This document shows, in pieces, positions 41,407 to 50,255 of a stretch of DNA of 64,000 nucleotides (position 1 is the stretch's first letter; each line of letters opens with the position of its first letter). A program made the translations under genes and the position numbers. Source of the DNA: Actinomycetes bacterium (GTDB lineage Bacteria; Actinomycetota; Actinomycetes; Mycobacteriales; Micromonosporaceae); contig JAEYGD010000367.1 in NCBI GenBank assembly GCA_023402505.1, positions 1 through 64,000 of the forward strand. Direction: 5' to 3'. The notes beneath the pieces were generated by a model. The model did no database searches, was not told where the DNA came from, and was given only the letters and a program-made list of their open reading frames with translations.

Positions 41407-43005
41407 ATGGCTCATCCCTCCACTCATCGCAGTGCCGGCCCGGTCACCTCAGCGGCCAGCGCTCCTGACTGGCATCCGTGGAGCGACGCCTGGACCCGAC
41501 ACATCCCCGTTCTGACCGACCGCACCGACCTGACCGTCACCGTCGCCCCCGGCGCGGGCGGCGGCGCCCCCGCCTGCTTCTACCCCGACGCCCGCCGCAT
41601 CGAGGTCGACGCCACCCACATCGGCGCCCCCGACATCACCAACCCCCGCCGCGCCGGCCACAAGCGGATCGTGCCGACCGCCTACGGCCTGCTCGTCCAC
41701 GAAGCCGCCCACGCCACCCACAGCCTGTGGACAACTCCCGCCGGCACCCCGCCGGTCGTCGCGAACGTCGCCGACCTGATCGAGGAGTCCCGCGCCGAGA
41801 ACCGGCAACGCAGCCGACGGCGCGGCGACCGCCGCTGGCTGCGCCACACCGTCACCACCCTGCTCGACCCCGGCGACGCGCCGGTCGACGACGCCTGGCA
41901 CGCCGCCCACCTCGCCGCCCTGCTGCTGGCCCGCGTCGACGCCCGCATCATCACCGCCAAGGACATCAAGGGGGTGCGCGCCGCCGTCACCACCGTCCTC
42001 GGCCGCAAGAAGCTGCGCGAACTGCGCGACGTGTGGCGCCAAGCCCACGCCGTCGACGACACCGACGCCGACACCATGATCGACCTGGCGTGGCGGTGGT
42101 GCCGCATCCTCGGCATCGACCCCCACCGGCAGCCCGAACCGCCGCGGCCCGATCCCGGCGTATTCGCCGGCCAGCTCGCCCAGGCACTGTCCGACTACCT
42201 CGCGCACGCCGCCGGACTCACCACCACCGAGTACGCCGCCCGCCACATTCAATCCCGGCACGGGGCGCCCGCGTACTGGACGCGCCGCGACCCCACCGAC
42301 GCCGAGCGGACCGCCGCCCGCCACCTCGCCGAGCGGCTGCGCCGGGCCCGCACCCACCAACCGGAACCCGACACCCGGCCCAGCTCGATACCGCCCGGGC
42401 GGCTGCGCACCCGACACGCCATCACCGCCAAGGCGCAGATCGCCGCCGGCAGCATGCCCACCGCCACACCCTGGCAGCGCCGCGCCCAACTCCCGCCGCC
42501 GAAGCCCACCCTGCACCTGGCCGTGCTCGTCGACACGTCCTTCTCGATGCATCCCTACGCGGCGCCGATGTCCTCGGCCGGATGGATCCTCGCCCACGCC
42601 GCCCGCACCAACCAGGCCACCACCACCATGATCGGATTCGGCAGCCGCGCCACCCTGCTCGTGCCGCCCCGCCAACACCCCACCCACGTCCTCGAGATGC
42701 AGGCGGTCGGCGGCACCACCGCGTTCCTCGACGCGGTCAAACTCGCCGATCAGCTGCTACACCTGCGCCAACCCGGCAGGCTGCGGATGCTCGCCGTCGT
42801 CTCCGACGGCGACCTGCCCAACACCGACCCCGCGCAACGGCTGATCACCACCCTGCACCAAACCGGATGCGCGGTGCTGTGGCTGCGCCCCGCCGACCTG
42901 ACCGGGCACACCTTCACCCACACCACCACCCTGCTGGTCGACGACCCGATCCAGGCGGTCGACGCCATCGCCGACGCCGCCGTCACCGCACTCGAACACG
43001 CCTGA
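41407..43005 (+). CDS. VWA-domain protein with HExxH metallopeptidase-like motif
   Basis: A 532-residue partner of the upstream MoxR-type ATPase. An N-terminal region holds GLLVHEAAHATHSLW, an HExxH zinc motif (H98, E99, H102), followed by LIEESRAENRQRS, which could supply the third ligand. The C-terminal VWA domain (about 370-530) has an intact MIDAS: DTSFSMH (D376, S378, S380), GGTTAF and VVSDGDLP. The combination resembles predicted metallopeptidase/VWA proteins that pair with MoxR ATPases. It may cleave or remove a bound protein in an ATP-dependent way; the substrate is unknown. ATG follows AGGAAGGACAACACCTG. Confidence 0.8.
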   Translation: MAHPSTHRSAGPVTSAASAPDWHPWSDAWTRHIPVLTDRTDLTVTVAPGAGGGAPACFYPDARRIEVDATHIGAPDITNPRRAGHKRIVPTAYGLLVHEAAHATHSLWTTPAGTPPVVANVADLIEESRAENRQRSRRRGDRRWLRHTVTTLLDPGDAPVDDAWHAAHLAALLLARVDARIITAKDIKGVRAAVTTVLGRKKLRELRDVWRQAHAVDDTDADTMIDLAWRWCRILGIDPHRQPEPPRPDPGVFAGQLAQALSDYLAHAAGLTTTEYAARHIQSRHGAPAYWTRRDPTDAERTAARHLAERLRRARTHQPEPDTRPSSIPPGRLRTRHAITAKAQIAAGSMPTATPWQRRAQLPPPKPTLHLAVLVDTSFSMHPYAAPMSSAGWILAHAARTNQATTTMIGFGSRATLLVPPRQHPTHVLEMQAVGGTTAFLDAVKLADQLLHLRQPGRLRMLAVVSDGDLPNTDPAQRLITTLHQTGCAVLWLRPADLTGHTFTHTTTLLVDDPIQAVDAIADAAVTALEHA

Positions 43006-43210
43006 CCATGAGCGCCCCCAATGCGAGCTGAGCGGGGCCGGGGGCTTGCACAGAAACCGGACCCGAGATCAGGCGGTGCAACGCGGCGCACGTCCGCCGT
43101 CGCCGCGACGCCGCTCACGACCTCGGTGAGGCCCACGCACCGCCGCTGACCTCGCTGTCTGACATCGCACGAACCAGGCCGATGCCCGGCCACCCGCGCA
43201 ATTCGCGCAT

Positions 43211-43240
43211 CCCGGGCACGGCCGCGTGGCCGTGCCCGGG
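43211..43240 (+). terminator. Perfect hairpin after the VWA gene
   Basis: CCCGGGCACGGCC and GGCCGTGCCCGGG pair over 13 bp around GCGT. It ends 25 bp before the small ORF at 43265, the same arrangement as at 32237, 38230 and 40217. Confidence 0.65.
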
Positions 43241-43264
43241 GCTCCCCTGCTTGGAAGGAGCCCG

Positions 43265-43456
43265 ATGACACTGCTACCGCTCACCCGCTCGGCCACCCCG
43301 CCGACGGAACCACTGCCATCCCGACCGGTCTGTCGCCGCAGAGGCCCGCAACAGCGCATCGCCGTGGTCGGCGGATCCTTCACCGGCTGCACCACCGGCA
43401 GACCACGTCTTCCCCAACGGCGCTTGGAGGGACTCCCTCCTGTACTCCATCCTTGA
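43265..43456 (+). CDS. Small ORF, possibly a truncated gene
   Basis: A 63-codon ORF starting MTLLPLTRSATPPTEPLPSRP, with a strong GGAAGGAGCCCG before the ATG and the same hairpin arrangement as its neighbours. This suggests a genuine start. The end (GRPRLPQRRLEGLPPVLHP) does not look like a natural C-terminus. An IS5-type element begins about 140 bp downstream, so the gene may have been truncated by rearrangement. Residues RIAVVGGSFTGC look ordered. No function can be given. Confidence 0.35.
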   Translation: MTLLPLTRSATPPTEPLPSRPVCRRRGPQQRIAVVGGSFTGCTTGRPRLPQRRLEGLPPVLHP

Positions 43457-43594
43457 TCACGAATGGAACTAGGTCGGCTCCGCCTGATGCCGTAGTACTT
43501 GAGCCGCAGCCGGAAAGACCCCGTATAGCGGCGAGCCCGTTTCAAGGACCGACGAGAGCTAGACGGCGCCGGCTGGCATGTCGGGCGTCAGCAT

Positions 43595-44506
43595 TGAGCC
43601 TTTTTCAAGCTGATCTTGCAGCTCGGGGCGGGTGTGGCAGGCCCGGTGATCGATGGGTGCGAGGCTCCAGGTAGGGCAGCTGTCGACCAAGACTCGAAGC
43701 CCCGACCGGGAGCCTCGCCATGCTGTCCTACCCCGCCACGATTCCGTTGTCCAGCCGCACCCTGAACCACCTCGCCGAACGCATCCGCGGCCACCGCAAG
43801 CAGCGCCGATCCCGGTGGCGGCGCCTCGATCCCGATCGACAGGCGCTACTGGCTCTCGCCCACCTGCGCAACGGCGACACCTACACCCGACTCGCTGCCG
43901 GCATCGAGATCGGCGTCGCCACCGCCTGGCGCTACGTGCAGGAAGCGATAGCCCTGCTCGCGACAGCCGCCGACGACCTGGCCACCGCCATGCAACGGAT
44001 CCGCCGGCTGGCGTACGCGATCCTGGACGGCACCCTGATCCCGATCGACCGGGTCGCCGACCAGCGGCCCTACTACTCCGGGAGACACAAGCGCCACGGC
44101 GTGAACGTACAGGTCATCGCCGATGCCGCTGGCCGGCTCGTCTGGGCTTCCCCGGCGCTGCCCGGTTCGGTCCATGACCTGACCGCAGCCCGAACCCACT
44201 GCATCATCGACGCGCTGACCAACGCAGACGTGCTGACCTTCGCCGATAAGGGCTACCAAGGCGCCCGTGGCACCGTCTGGACCCCGTTCAAACGCCGCCG
44301 CACCCGACTGTCCCGCCGGCAGAAGTCCGTCAACCGGCACCACGCCACGATCCGAGCCCTCGGTGAACGCGCCGTCTCCACGCTCAAGACGTGGAAGATC
44401 CTGACCAAACTACGCTGCTGCCCCCGCCGCGCCACCCCGATCGTCCAGGCCATCCTCGTCCTCCAAGCCGCCGAGGAAGCCCGCTACCCACGATGAAAAT
44501 GGCTCA
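43595..44506 (+). mobile_element. IS5-family insertion element
   Basis: Bounded by inverted repeats TGAGCCTTTTTCA (43595-43607) and, reversed, TGAGCCATTTTCA (44494-44506), 12 of 13 identical. It holds one transposase. A target duplication was not identified. It lies at the junction between the conjugation array and the lower-GC island. Confidence 0.65.
43720..44496 (+). CDS. IS5-family transposase (DDE_Tnp_4 type)
   Basis: A 258-residue transposase. The N-terminus has a helix-turn-helix (DRQALLALAHLRNGDTYTRLAAGIEIGVATAWRYVQEA). The catalytic acids are in LAYAILDGTLIPIDR (first Asp), LTFADKGYQGARGT (second Asp) and TIRALGERAVSTLKTWKIL (Glu). YSGRHKRHGVNVQVIADAAG matches the family. It is intact and fills the element between its inverted repeats. 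ATG 43720 gives MLSYPATIPLSSRTLNHLAERI, a usual beginning for this actinobacterial group. Confidence 0.85.
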   Translation: MLSYPATIPLSSRTLNHLAERIRGHRKQRRSRWRRLDPDRQALLALAHLRNGDTYTRLAAGIEIGVATAWRYVQEAIALLATAADDLATAMQRIRRLAYAILDGTLIPIDRVADQRPYYSGRHKRHGVNVQVIADAAGRLVWASPALPGSVHDLTAARTHCIIDALTNADVLTFADKGYQGARGTVWTPFKRRRTRLSRRQKSVNRHHATIRALGERAVSTLKTWKILTKLRCCPRRATPIVQAILVLQAAEEARYPR

Positions 44507-44520
44507 TTACCCTCGATGCC

Positions 44521-44730
44521 ATGACTACTTGGCTGTACGCCTACGACGGCGGGAGACCGTTCGCGTGGACATCCGACGGCCGCGACTACTGGCTCGTCGG
44601 TGACAGTACCTGGTGGGCACGACGCGATGGCAAGTGGCTCTACTCCCAACGCGGCCAGATCGTGGGGTACTTCGACGGCCAGACGGTGTACGACAGTGAC
44701 ACCCACCGACCGGTCCACTTCGGGGACTGA
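44521..44730 (+). CDS. Small Trp/Tyr-rich protein
   Basis: A 69-residue protein, MTTWLYAYDGGRPFAWTSDG to the end HRPVHFGD, very rich in Trp, Tyr, Gly and Asp. Its repeated short segments (GRDYWLVGDSTWW, DGKWLYSQRGQIVGYFDGQTVYD) suggest a small all-beta domain. It starts 15 bp after the right inverted repeat of the IS5 element, so transcription may come from the IS. No ribosome-binding site is obvious, which lowers confidence. The 389 bp behind it (44731-45119) show a small hairpin near 44903-44918 and presumably the promoter of the next gene, but no other gene. Confidence 0.5.
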   Translation: MTTWLYAYDGGRPFAWTSDGRDYWLVGDSTWWARRDGKWLYSQRGQIVGYFDGQTVYDSDTHRPVHFGD

Positions 44731-45119
44731 TCCTCACCGCCGAGTCCGTTCCCATACTCGCAGCGCTACCAATGACCGGTCAGACCACCACCGCGCCGCT
44801 CGGATCGATACTGAGTCGCCGTGCGACCGTCACCATGGGCTAACGACCCTTTCGTTACCGAAGCGTAATCGTTGCAGACGGTGAACTCCGAACCAGCGCT
44901 TAACGTCCAAACTGGACGCCGCTTCGCACGTGAGTGACGCAGCCTCACGTCGGTCGACACCCCAAGTTCCACTCCCGTCCGTCGGCGGGACAGCGGCAAC
45001 GGTGCGCTTCATGCTAGTTTCCTCGGCGGATCGATCAAGCTGGCCAGCCTAATTCAAACTGCATGGGGCGATGGAAGGTTCAAGGCGCCCTTTATCGGAC
45101 CTAGAGAGCGGAGCAGGCA

Positions 45120-45485
45120 GTGCGAATTCGAGTTAGCGTGTTAGCTACGGCCGTAGCGGCCGGCTTCGCAGGGGCGTCGGTGTTGGCCGTTCCCGCACAA
45201 GCCGATCTCTCGCTTCACCAATCCCTGAATTACAGGGGCGGGGCCTACAACACTACCAATAGCAACTACACCTACCACGACGGCGACACCTTCAACAATG
45301 GATACCGCCTTCACGACGCGGTGAGCTCGCTTAACAACATCACGTCGTACACCGCGTGCTTCTACACGGAACACTTCTATGGCGGTGCGCGCTCCGGATA
45401 TGCGCCCTTGGTCAAGACTGGCTACGTTGGAGATTCGTTGAACGACAAGTTCTCCTCCCACGAACTCGTCGCGGGCGGGTGCTGA
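45120..45485 (+). CDS. Secreted peptidase-inhibitor family I36-like protein
   Basis: A 121-residue exported protein. The signal peptide is clear (VRIRVSVLATAVAAGFAGASVLAVPAQA, cleavage after AQA). The mature part resembles the beta/gamma-crystallin-type fold of inhibitor family I36: ACFYTEHFYGGARSGYAPLVKTGYVGDSLNDKFSSHEL with two cysteines. It may inhibit a metalloprotease, or it could be a small secreted toxin or bacteriocin handled by the ABC exporter encoded downstream. GTG 45120 has GGAG eight bases before it. Asn/Tyr-rich codon use differs from the surrounding genes, consistent with a separate origin. Confidence 0.7.
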   Translation: MRIRVSVLATAVAAGFAGASVLAVPAQADLSLHQSLNYRGGAYNTTNSNYTYHDGDTFNNGYRLHDAVSSLNNITSYTACFYTEHFYGGARSGYAPLVKTGYVGDSLNDKFSSHELVAGGC

Positions 45486-45858
45486 AGCTCCCGCCCTAGA
45501 AGATCTAGCGTTCAATCACTGAGTAGTGCCTAGATCAGCATGCCCGTCTGGCAGTGGGACGCCTGCCCGGCGAGGGTCTACGACAACCCATACCTGTCCG
45601 TCGCCTCCTGGGCAGGAGAGTCGCCATGGGTGTGCGACTGCATGGCGGACAGGGCAGGCTCCACTACGTCAAGACGGCGCTATGACAGAGATGCAGTGCG
45701 ACACCATGGCCGCTGGGGCTCCCCCTGCCAAGATCACAACTACACTGTGGCCATGGAGGGAGTCTCAGTCCCACACACTGGTTGCGATGCTGGGATCCCC
45801 AGCATGAACGACCAGATGCCTCGTATAGCCCAGCTGATGGGAGTGGCATTAGTGATGC

Positions 45859-45891
45859 TCGGGTGCGCCCCCGTTCCAGGGGCGCACCCGA
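45859..45891 (+). terminator. Hairpin terminator
   Basis: TCGGGTGCGCCCC and GGGGCGCACCCGA pair over 13 bp around CGTTCCA. It lies between the I36-like gene and the lipoprotein gene. The rest of 45486-45928 shows no gene that I can support. Confidence 0.6.
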
Positions 45892-45928
45892 CCCGCGTGG
45901 AGGTTAAAGGAACGTGCGAAGGCCCAGT

Positions 45929-46816
45929 ATGCGGTTGAGGATCGCGGCTGCGATCGCTTCACTCTCAGTTTCTGTCTCCCTCTCAGGGTGCGCGATCGGT
46001 GATTCCGGCGGCGGCAATAACGGCGTCAGTGGTGGAGAGCCCCCAATCCGACAGATGCTCGCCGTCGACGATCTGCGGACGTTCAGCCTACCGCTCGATC
46101 CATATCAGCTGACGCAGGCCAACCAAATCAATAGTTCGAAAGCTCAGAAAATCCTTGTTGAGCAGTGTATGAGCCGGTTCGGATTCCAGTTCCAGTTCCC
46201 TCCGGGGCCCAACCCGGCCGTTGTAGGTTATGAGCGACGATACGGTATGTCTGACGCCAAAGCGGCCAGCGAGCGCGGTTACCATATTCCGCCGCAAGCC
46301 GAGCTGGAAAACCCCGACCTGTCGCCTGCGGCGATCGGTGTCCTGCAGGGAGAAGGGCAGAGCAGTTACCGCGGACAGCAGGTACCGGAAGGCGGGTGCG
46401 CGCAAGAGGCTGATGAACGGCTTTCTGCCGGTGCGCCACAGGTCTCGAACGAGCGGCTGGGAACTAATCTTTCGATGGAAAGCTATGACCAGACCCTCAG
46501 CGATAGTCGCGTCCAGAAGGCATTCGATGAATGGAGCGCGTGCATGAAGCGTGATGGTCATGACTACGCAGACCCCACCAAGGCGATGAACGACCCAGCG
46601 TTCGCCACGCCCGCCGCAACGCCTCGGGAAATCCTGGTAGCCACCACAGACGTGAGCTGCAAGAAAGAGACCAATCTGATCAACATAATGGCTTCCGTGG
46701 AGACCGCCTACCAGAAGCGTGCTCTCGAGGCGAATGCCGAGGCTCTTACCGCTGTCAAGCAGAAGCTGACCACCCGCGAGAAGAACGCCGCCGCGATCCT
46801 GGCCGCAGGTTCCTAA
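45929..46816 (+). CDS. Lipoprotein of unknown function
   Basis: A 295-residue exported lipoprotein: basic start MRLRIAAAIASLSVSVSLSGC with the lipobox LSGC (Cys21). The mature part has cysteines in EQCMSRFGFQF, GGCAQEADERL, WSACMKRDGH and VSCKKET, and ends in a long helix (AYQKRALEANAEALTAVKQKL) that could be coiled. ATG 45929 has GAAGG six bases upstream; GTG 45914 is possible but poorly spaced. It is ten bases before the membrane-fusion gene and so forms an operon with the MacAB-like exporter, perhaps as its outer-face sensor or partner. Confidence 0.75.
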   Translation: MRLRIAAAIASLSVSVSLSGCAIGDSGGGNNGVSGGEPPIRQMLAVDDLRTFSLPLDPYQLTQANQINSSKAQKILVEQCMSRFGFQFQFPPGPNPAVVGYERRYGMSDAKAASERGYHIPPQAELENPDLSPAAIGVLQGEGQSSYRGQQVPEGGCAQEADERLSAGAPQVSNERLGTNLSMESYDQTLSDSRVQKAFDEWSACMKRDGHDYADPTKAMNDPAFATPAATPREILVATTDVSCKKETNLINIMASVETAYQKRALEANAEALTAVKQKLTTREKNAAAILAAGS

Positions 46817-46825
46817 GGAGAGGTC

Positions 46826-48079
46826 GTGCTGTCAGGCCATCGACGCCGCGTCCTCATGGGGATCGTTGGCGCTTCGGTCCTCAGTGCTGCGGTTGGCATG
46901 GGTGCCGCGACGTGGGTGAAGTCACCGCAACAGGTCGCAGCCGAAGCGGCTCCGCCGTCGAAGACGGAGCTCACCGTGCCGGTCGACCGACGCGTCCTAC
47001 GCCAGACAGTGGTCCTTCGGGGAGACGTAGCGACTGCGCAATCGCTGGAGGTCACCCCGGCTCCGAAGGACGGGAGCCTCGCCGTGGTGACCGGAGCGAA
47101 AGTCAAGGCCGGCGCCGAGATCGGCTCCGGGGATCTTCTGGTGGAGGTGGGTGGGCGCCCGCTGTTCGCGCTGAAAGGCGCCAAGCCGGCGTACCGCGAT
47201 CTGCGGCCAGGTTACGAAGGTCCCGACGTCCGGCAGCTGCAAAAGGCCTTGAAAGCTCTCGGCTTCGGTCCTCAGAGGACGGACGGTTACTTCGGTGAAG
47301 ACACCAAGCGGGCTGTGGAGAACTTCTACGACTCCATCGGCTACCCCGTCATTCCCACTGGGGCCGACGACACCAAACACCTGGCGGCGGCGCGCCGCCA
47401 GGTCGTCGCCGCACAGCGTGCCGTACAAGACGCGACAGACCCGGTAACCCGCACACGTGCGACGGAAGACCTCATGGCAGCCAGGGACGACTACAACGCT
47501 TTGAAGGAAAGCACTGGGCCAACGGTGCCGGTCTCCGAGTATGTCTTCCTGCCCGGCTTCCCATCCCGGGTTGAAGCCCTCAACGCCGACCTAGGTGAGG
47601 AGGTGAAGCCCCCGCTCATCAAGTTGGCCAGCGGACAGCTTTTGGTCAACGCCCAGCTCAGCCCTGCCAATGTCGCAGCCGTGAAGCCGGGGATGGCTGT
47701 GGAGATCGCCTCGGAGGCACTCGCGATCACAGGCAAGGGCAAGGTGAAGTCGGTCGGCGAACTGACAATCGACAAGGACAGCGGCATAGCAGGGCATCCG
47801 ATGGTGGTTGTTCCGAACGAACCGCTCAACAGCAAGGTGGCAGGCCAGAACGTCAGGCTCACCATCGCCGCCGCCGCCACCCCGGAACCCGTCCTCGTCG
47901 TTCCGGTTTCCGCGATCTTCGCGAGTCAGGACGGTGTCGCCAACGTGGTTCGCCTAGGTGCTGACGGCCGCAGGGAGCAGGTCACCGTGGTTCCAGGCCT
48001 CAAGGGCGACGGCTATGTAGAGATCAACGGCAAGCTCGAGGCCGGCGACCAGGTCGTGATCGGGGTATCGCCACCGTGA
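46826..48079 (+). CDS. Membrane-fusion-type protein with peptidoglycan-binding domain
   Basis: A 417-residue accessory protein of an ABC exporter. It has an N-terminal membrane anchor (VLMGIVGASVLSAAVGMGAATW) and a biotinyl-lipoyl-like half (ELTVPVDRRVLRQTVVLRGDV). A PG_binding_1 domain follows (DLRPGYEGPDVRQLQKALKALGFGPQRTDGYFGEDTKRAVENFY, about 127-171), then a short helical hairpin and beta domains (LVVPVSAIFASQDGVANVVRL). Such proteins accompany MacB-like transporters in Actinobacteria and may fix the pump to the cell wall. GTG 46826 follows AAGGAGAGGTC. Its stop overlaps the ATPase gene by four bases. Confidence 0.8.
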   Translation: MLSGHRRRVLMGIVGASVLSAAVGMGAATWVKSPQQVAAEAAPPSKTELTVPVDRRVLRQTVVLRGDVATAQSLEVTPAPKDGSLAVVTGAKVKAGAEIGSGDLLVEVGGRPLFALKGAKPAYRDLRPGYEGPDVRQLQKALKALGFGPQRTDGYFGEDTKRAVENFYDSIGYPVIPTGADDTKHLAAARRQVVAAQRAVQDATDPVTRTRATEDLMAARDDYNALKESTGPTVPVSEYVFLPGFPSRVEALNADLGEEVKPPLIKLASGQLLVNAQLSPANVAAVKPGMAVEIASEALAITGKGKVKSVGELTIDKDSGIAGHPMVVVPNEPLNSKVAGQNVRLTIAAAATPEPVLVVPVSAIFASQDGVANVVRLGADGRREQVTVVPGLKGDGYVEINGKLEAGDQVVIGVSPP

Positions 48080-48741
48080 CGTTCATACGGCTGGAGCAAG
48101 CCGCTCTGACCTACCCCGGGCCGCCTCCGGTCCCGGCGCTACTGCCCACAAACCTCACGGTGGGTCGCGGCGAGTACGTCAGCATCGTGGGCCCGTCCGG
48201 TTCCGGCAAATCAACCCTGCTCAACGTGCTGGGCCTACTGGACCGCCCCACCGAAGGCAAATTCTTCCTGGACGGGGTCGACACCGGCGCACTCAGCGAG
48301 CGGGAGCGAACCGCCCTGCGGGGCCATCGAATAGGTTTCGTGTTCCAGGCATTCCACCTGCTTCCTCGGCGTACCGCAATGGAGAACGTCGCGCTTGCGC
48401 AGCTATACCGTGCAACACCCGCCCGTCAACGGCGCGAACAGGCCCGCGAGGCGCTCGAACGGGTGGGGCTGGGCCACCGGTTGAACGCCGAGCCGGCCCG
48501 GCTGTCCGGTGGTGAGCGCCAACGCGTGGCGATCGCCCGAGCGCTCGCCGCGCAGCCAGGTCTTCTCCTGTGCGACGAACCAACCGGAAACCTCGACAGC
48601 GCCAATGCCGCCACCGTCATGCAGCTGCTCGCCGAACTGTGGCACGACGGCATGACGATCCTGGTCATCACGCACGACCCGACCGTGGCTGACCAGGCGC
48701 CACGCCGCATCGTCATCTCCGACGGCGTGGTGACCGGGTGA
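48076..48741 (+). CDS. ABC transporter ATP-binding protein, MacB/LolD type
   Basis: A 221-residue nucleotide-binding subunit. Walker A is VGPSGSGKSTLLNVLGLLDRP, the Q-loop is FVFQAFHLLP, the signature is LSGGERQRVAIARALA, Walker B is LLLCDEPTGNLD and the H-loop is VITHDPTV. The GLLDRPT and F-Q-x-F-x-L-L-P features place it in the LolD/MacB/FtsE group. GTG 48076 overlaps the membrane-fusion gene and the stop overlaps the permease GTG, so the three subunits are made together. It would energise mechanical transmission across the membrane rather than import. Confidence 0.92.
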   Translation: MTFIRLEQAALTYPGPPPVPALLPTNLTVGRGEYVSIVGPSGSGKSTLLNVLGLLDRPTEGKFFLDGVDTGALSERERTALRGHRIGFVFQAFHLLPRRTAMENVALAQLYRATPARQRREQAREALERVGLGHRLNAEPARLSGGERQRVAIARALAAQPGLLLCDEPTGNLDSANAATVMQLLAELWHDGMTILVITHDPTVADQAPRRIVISDGVVTG

Positions 48742-49955
48742 AATCCGAGATCCGGCACTCCGACCTGCTCGGTGAGTCGCTTGCGGGAGTTCTTCAGCGT
48801 CCCGCACGAGCCATGCTTACCGCACTCGGCACGGTCCTCGGCATCGGGGCGTTCGTCGCTGTACTCGGGCTCACCACCAGCGCGACCGGCCAGATCAGCA
48901 AGCGGTTCACCACACTGGTCGCCACCGAAATCATGGTCGAGACGGCCATCGAAAGCGGCGGAGCAGACCCTACACAGCCTGTTGCCTTTCCCCGCGATGC
49001 TGCATCCCGAGTCATGCGGATCGACGGCACCACGCATGCCGGTGTCTTCTGGACCCTGGCAGAGTCGCAGACAGGGGGCATCGCCGGTCCGCTGTCCCCC
49101 GGTGAGACAGAAAGCCAGCAACAGGTGATTGCCGCAGATCCAGGCACGTTATTGGCCGCAGGGTCGCGGGTCCACGCGGGCCGGCTGTTCAACGACTTTC
49201 ACGACCGACATGAGCAACGGGTCGTCGTTCTCGGTCATGCGGTCGCCGGCCGACTCGGAATCACTAACCTGGCTTACCACCCCGCAGTACTCATCGGTGA
49301 TCAACCGTTCACGGTCATAGGCATCATCGACGACGTGAAACGCCGGCCAGAGCTGCTGCTGTCGGTGATCATTCCCCGCCGTACCGCCGAATTGCTGTGG
49401 CCAGCGATGCCCGGCGAGCCCATCTCGCAGCAGATGCTCATCGAGACCAAGCTGGGAGCTGCCCAAAGGGTCGCAGAACAGCTACCCATCGCCCTCGATC
49501 CAACAGGGCGGAGCCAATTCAAGATTACCCCGCCTCCGGACCCGCGGGAACTGCGTGACAACGTCGACGCTGACCTCAGCACGCTGTTCATCGTGCTCGC
49601 CTCGGTTTGTCTGGTCATCGGTGCAGTAGGTATCGCGAACACCACGCTCGTCGCTGTGCTGGAAAGGATTCCTGAGATCGGACTGCGGCGCGCCCTCGGG
49701 GCCCGCCCTGGACACATCGCCGCTCAATTCCTGACCGAAAGCTCAGCCCTAGGCACCCTCGGTGGGCTGATAGGAACCAGTCTCGGGGTGGCGGTCGTGG
49801 TAACCGTAGCCGTAGTGCGCGACTGGACACCCATCCTGCAGCCTTGGACGGTGGTACCGGCCCCACTCGTTGGCACAGTCGTCGGTCTAGCTGCAGGCGT
49901 CTATCCCGCCTTACGAGCCGCGCGGATCGAACCGGTGGCGGCGCTGCAACGATAG
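48738..49955 (+). CDS. ABC transporter permease, MacB/FtsX type
   Basis: A 405-residue permease. One membrane helix stands near the N-terminus (RAMLTALGTVLGIGAFVAVLGL). A large extracytoplasmic MacB periplasmic-core domain follows (about 45-270, including AGRLFNDFHDRHEQRVVVLG). Three C-terminal helices belong to the FtsX domain (TLFIVLASVCLVIGAVGIANTTLVAVLERIPEIGLRRALGARPGHI). The MacB motif GLRRALGA is intact. It ends an operon of lipoprotein, fusion protein, ATPase and permease. The I36-like secreted protein upstream may be its client or the target of self-protection. Confidence 0.9.
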   Translation: MKSEIRHSDLLGESLAGVLQRPARAMLTALGTVLGIGAFVAVLGLTTSATGQISKRFTTLVATEIMVETAIESGGADPTQPVAFPRDAASRVMRIDGTTHAGVFWTLAESQTGGIAGPLSPGETESQQQVIAADPGTLLAAGSRVHAGRLFNDFHDRHEQRVVVLGHAVAGRLGITNLAYHPAVLIGDQPFTVIGIIDDVKRRPELLLSVIIPRRTAELLWPAMPGEPISQQMLIETKLGAAQRVAEQLPIALDPTGRSQFKITPPPDPRELRDNVDADLSTLFIVLASVCLVIGAVGIANTTLVAVLERIPEIGLRRALGARPGHIAAQFLTESSALGTLGGLIGTSLGVAVVVTVAVVRDWTPILQPWTVVPAPLVGTVVGLAAGVYPALRAARIEPVAALQR

Positions 49956-50255
49956 ACCAACGCACTCTGCCGGAGATTCTCGATGAACTCAACACCGAGT
50001 TCGGACGGGTGATCCCGCAGCATTGGGGTCCCCAGCATCAAACCGCTACCATCCGTCCCACGAAGCTACGTGCCGGTGCGAAGGGTAAGCCTCCGTAGAG
50101 CGAGCAAAGGCGGCGGCATCATCACCGCCACCAGATCGCACCGGGTGCAGCTATAGCTGATACTCACGGTGACCGTCGGTCGGCGAGGAGGACGCCGCGC
50201 TCGCGGGCCTCGGTCACTCCCGCATGTACGTTCCGTTCCCCTCACGGCGGGTGAC

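Noticed and set aside
43590..44515. Target duplication of the IS5 element
   Set aside because: The bases next to the inverted repeats (CAT and TTA) do not match, and no convincing 2-4 bp repeat could be fixed without related copies.
45540..45938. 132-codon frame between the I36-like and lipoprotein genes
   Set aside because: It runs through a strong terminator hairpin and has no recognisable start signal or family features.
49956..50255. Short coding frame TLPEILDELNTEF after the permease gene
   Set aside because: Too short, no start signal and no family match. It may be part of decayed DNA near the ISAs1 remnant.
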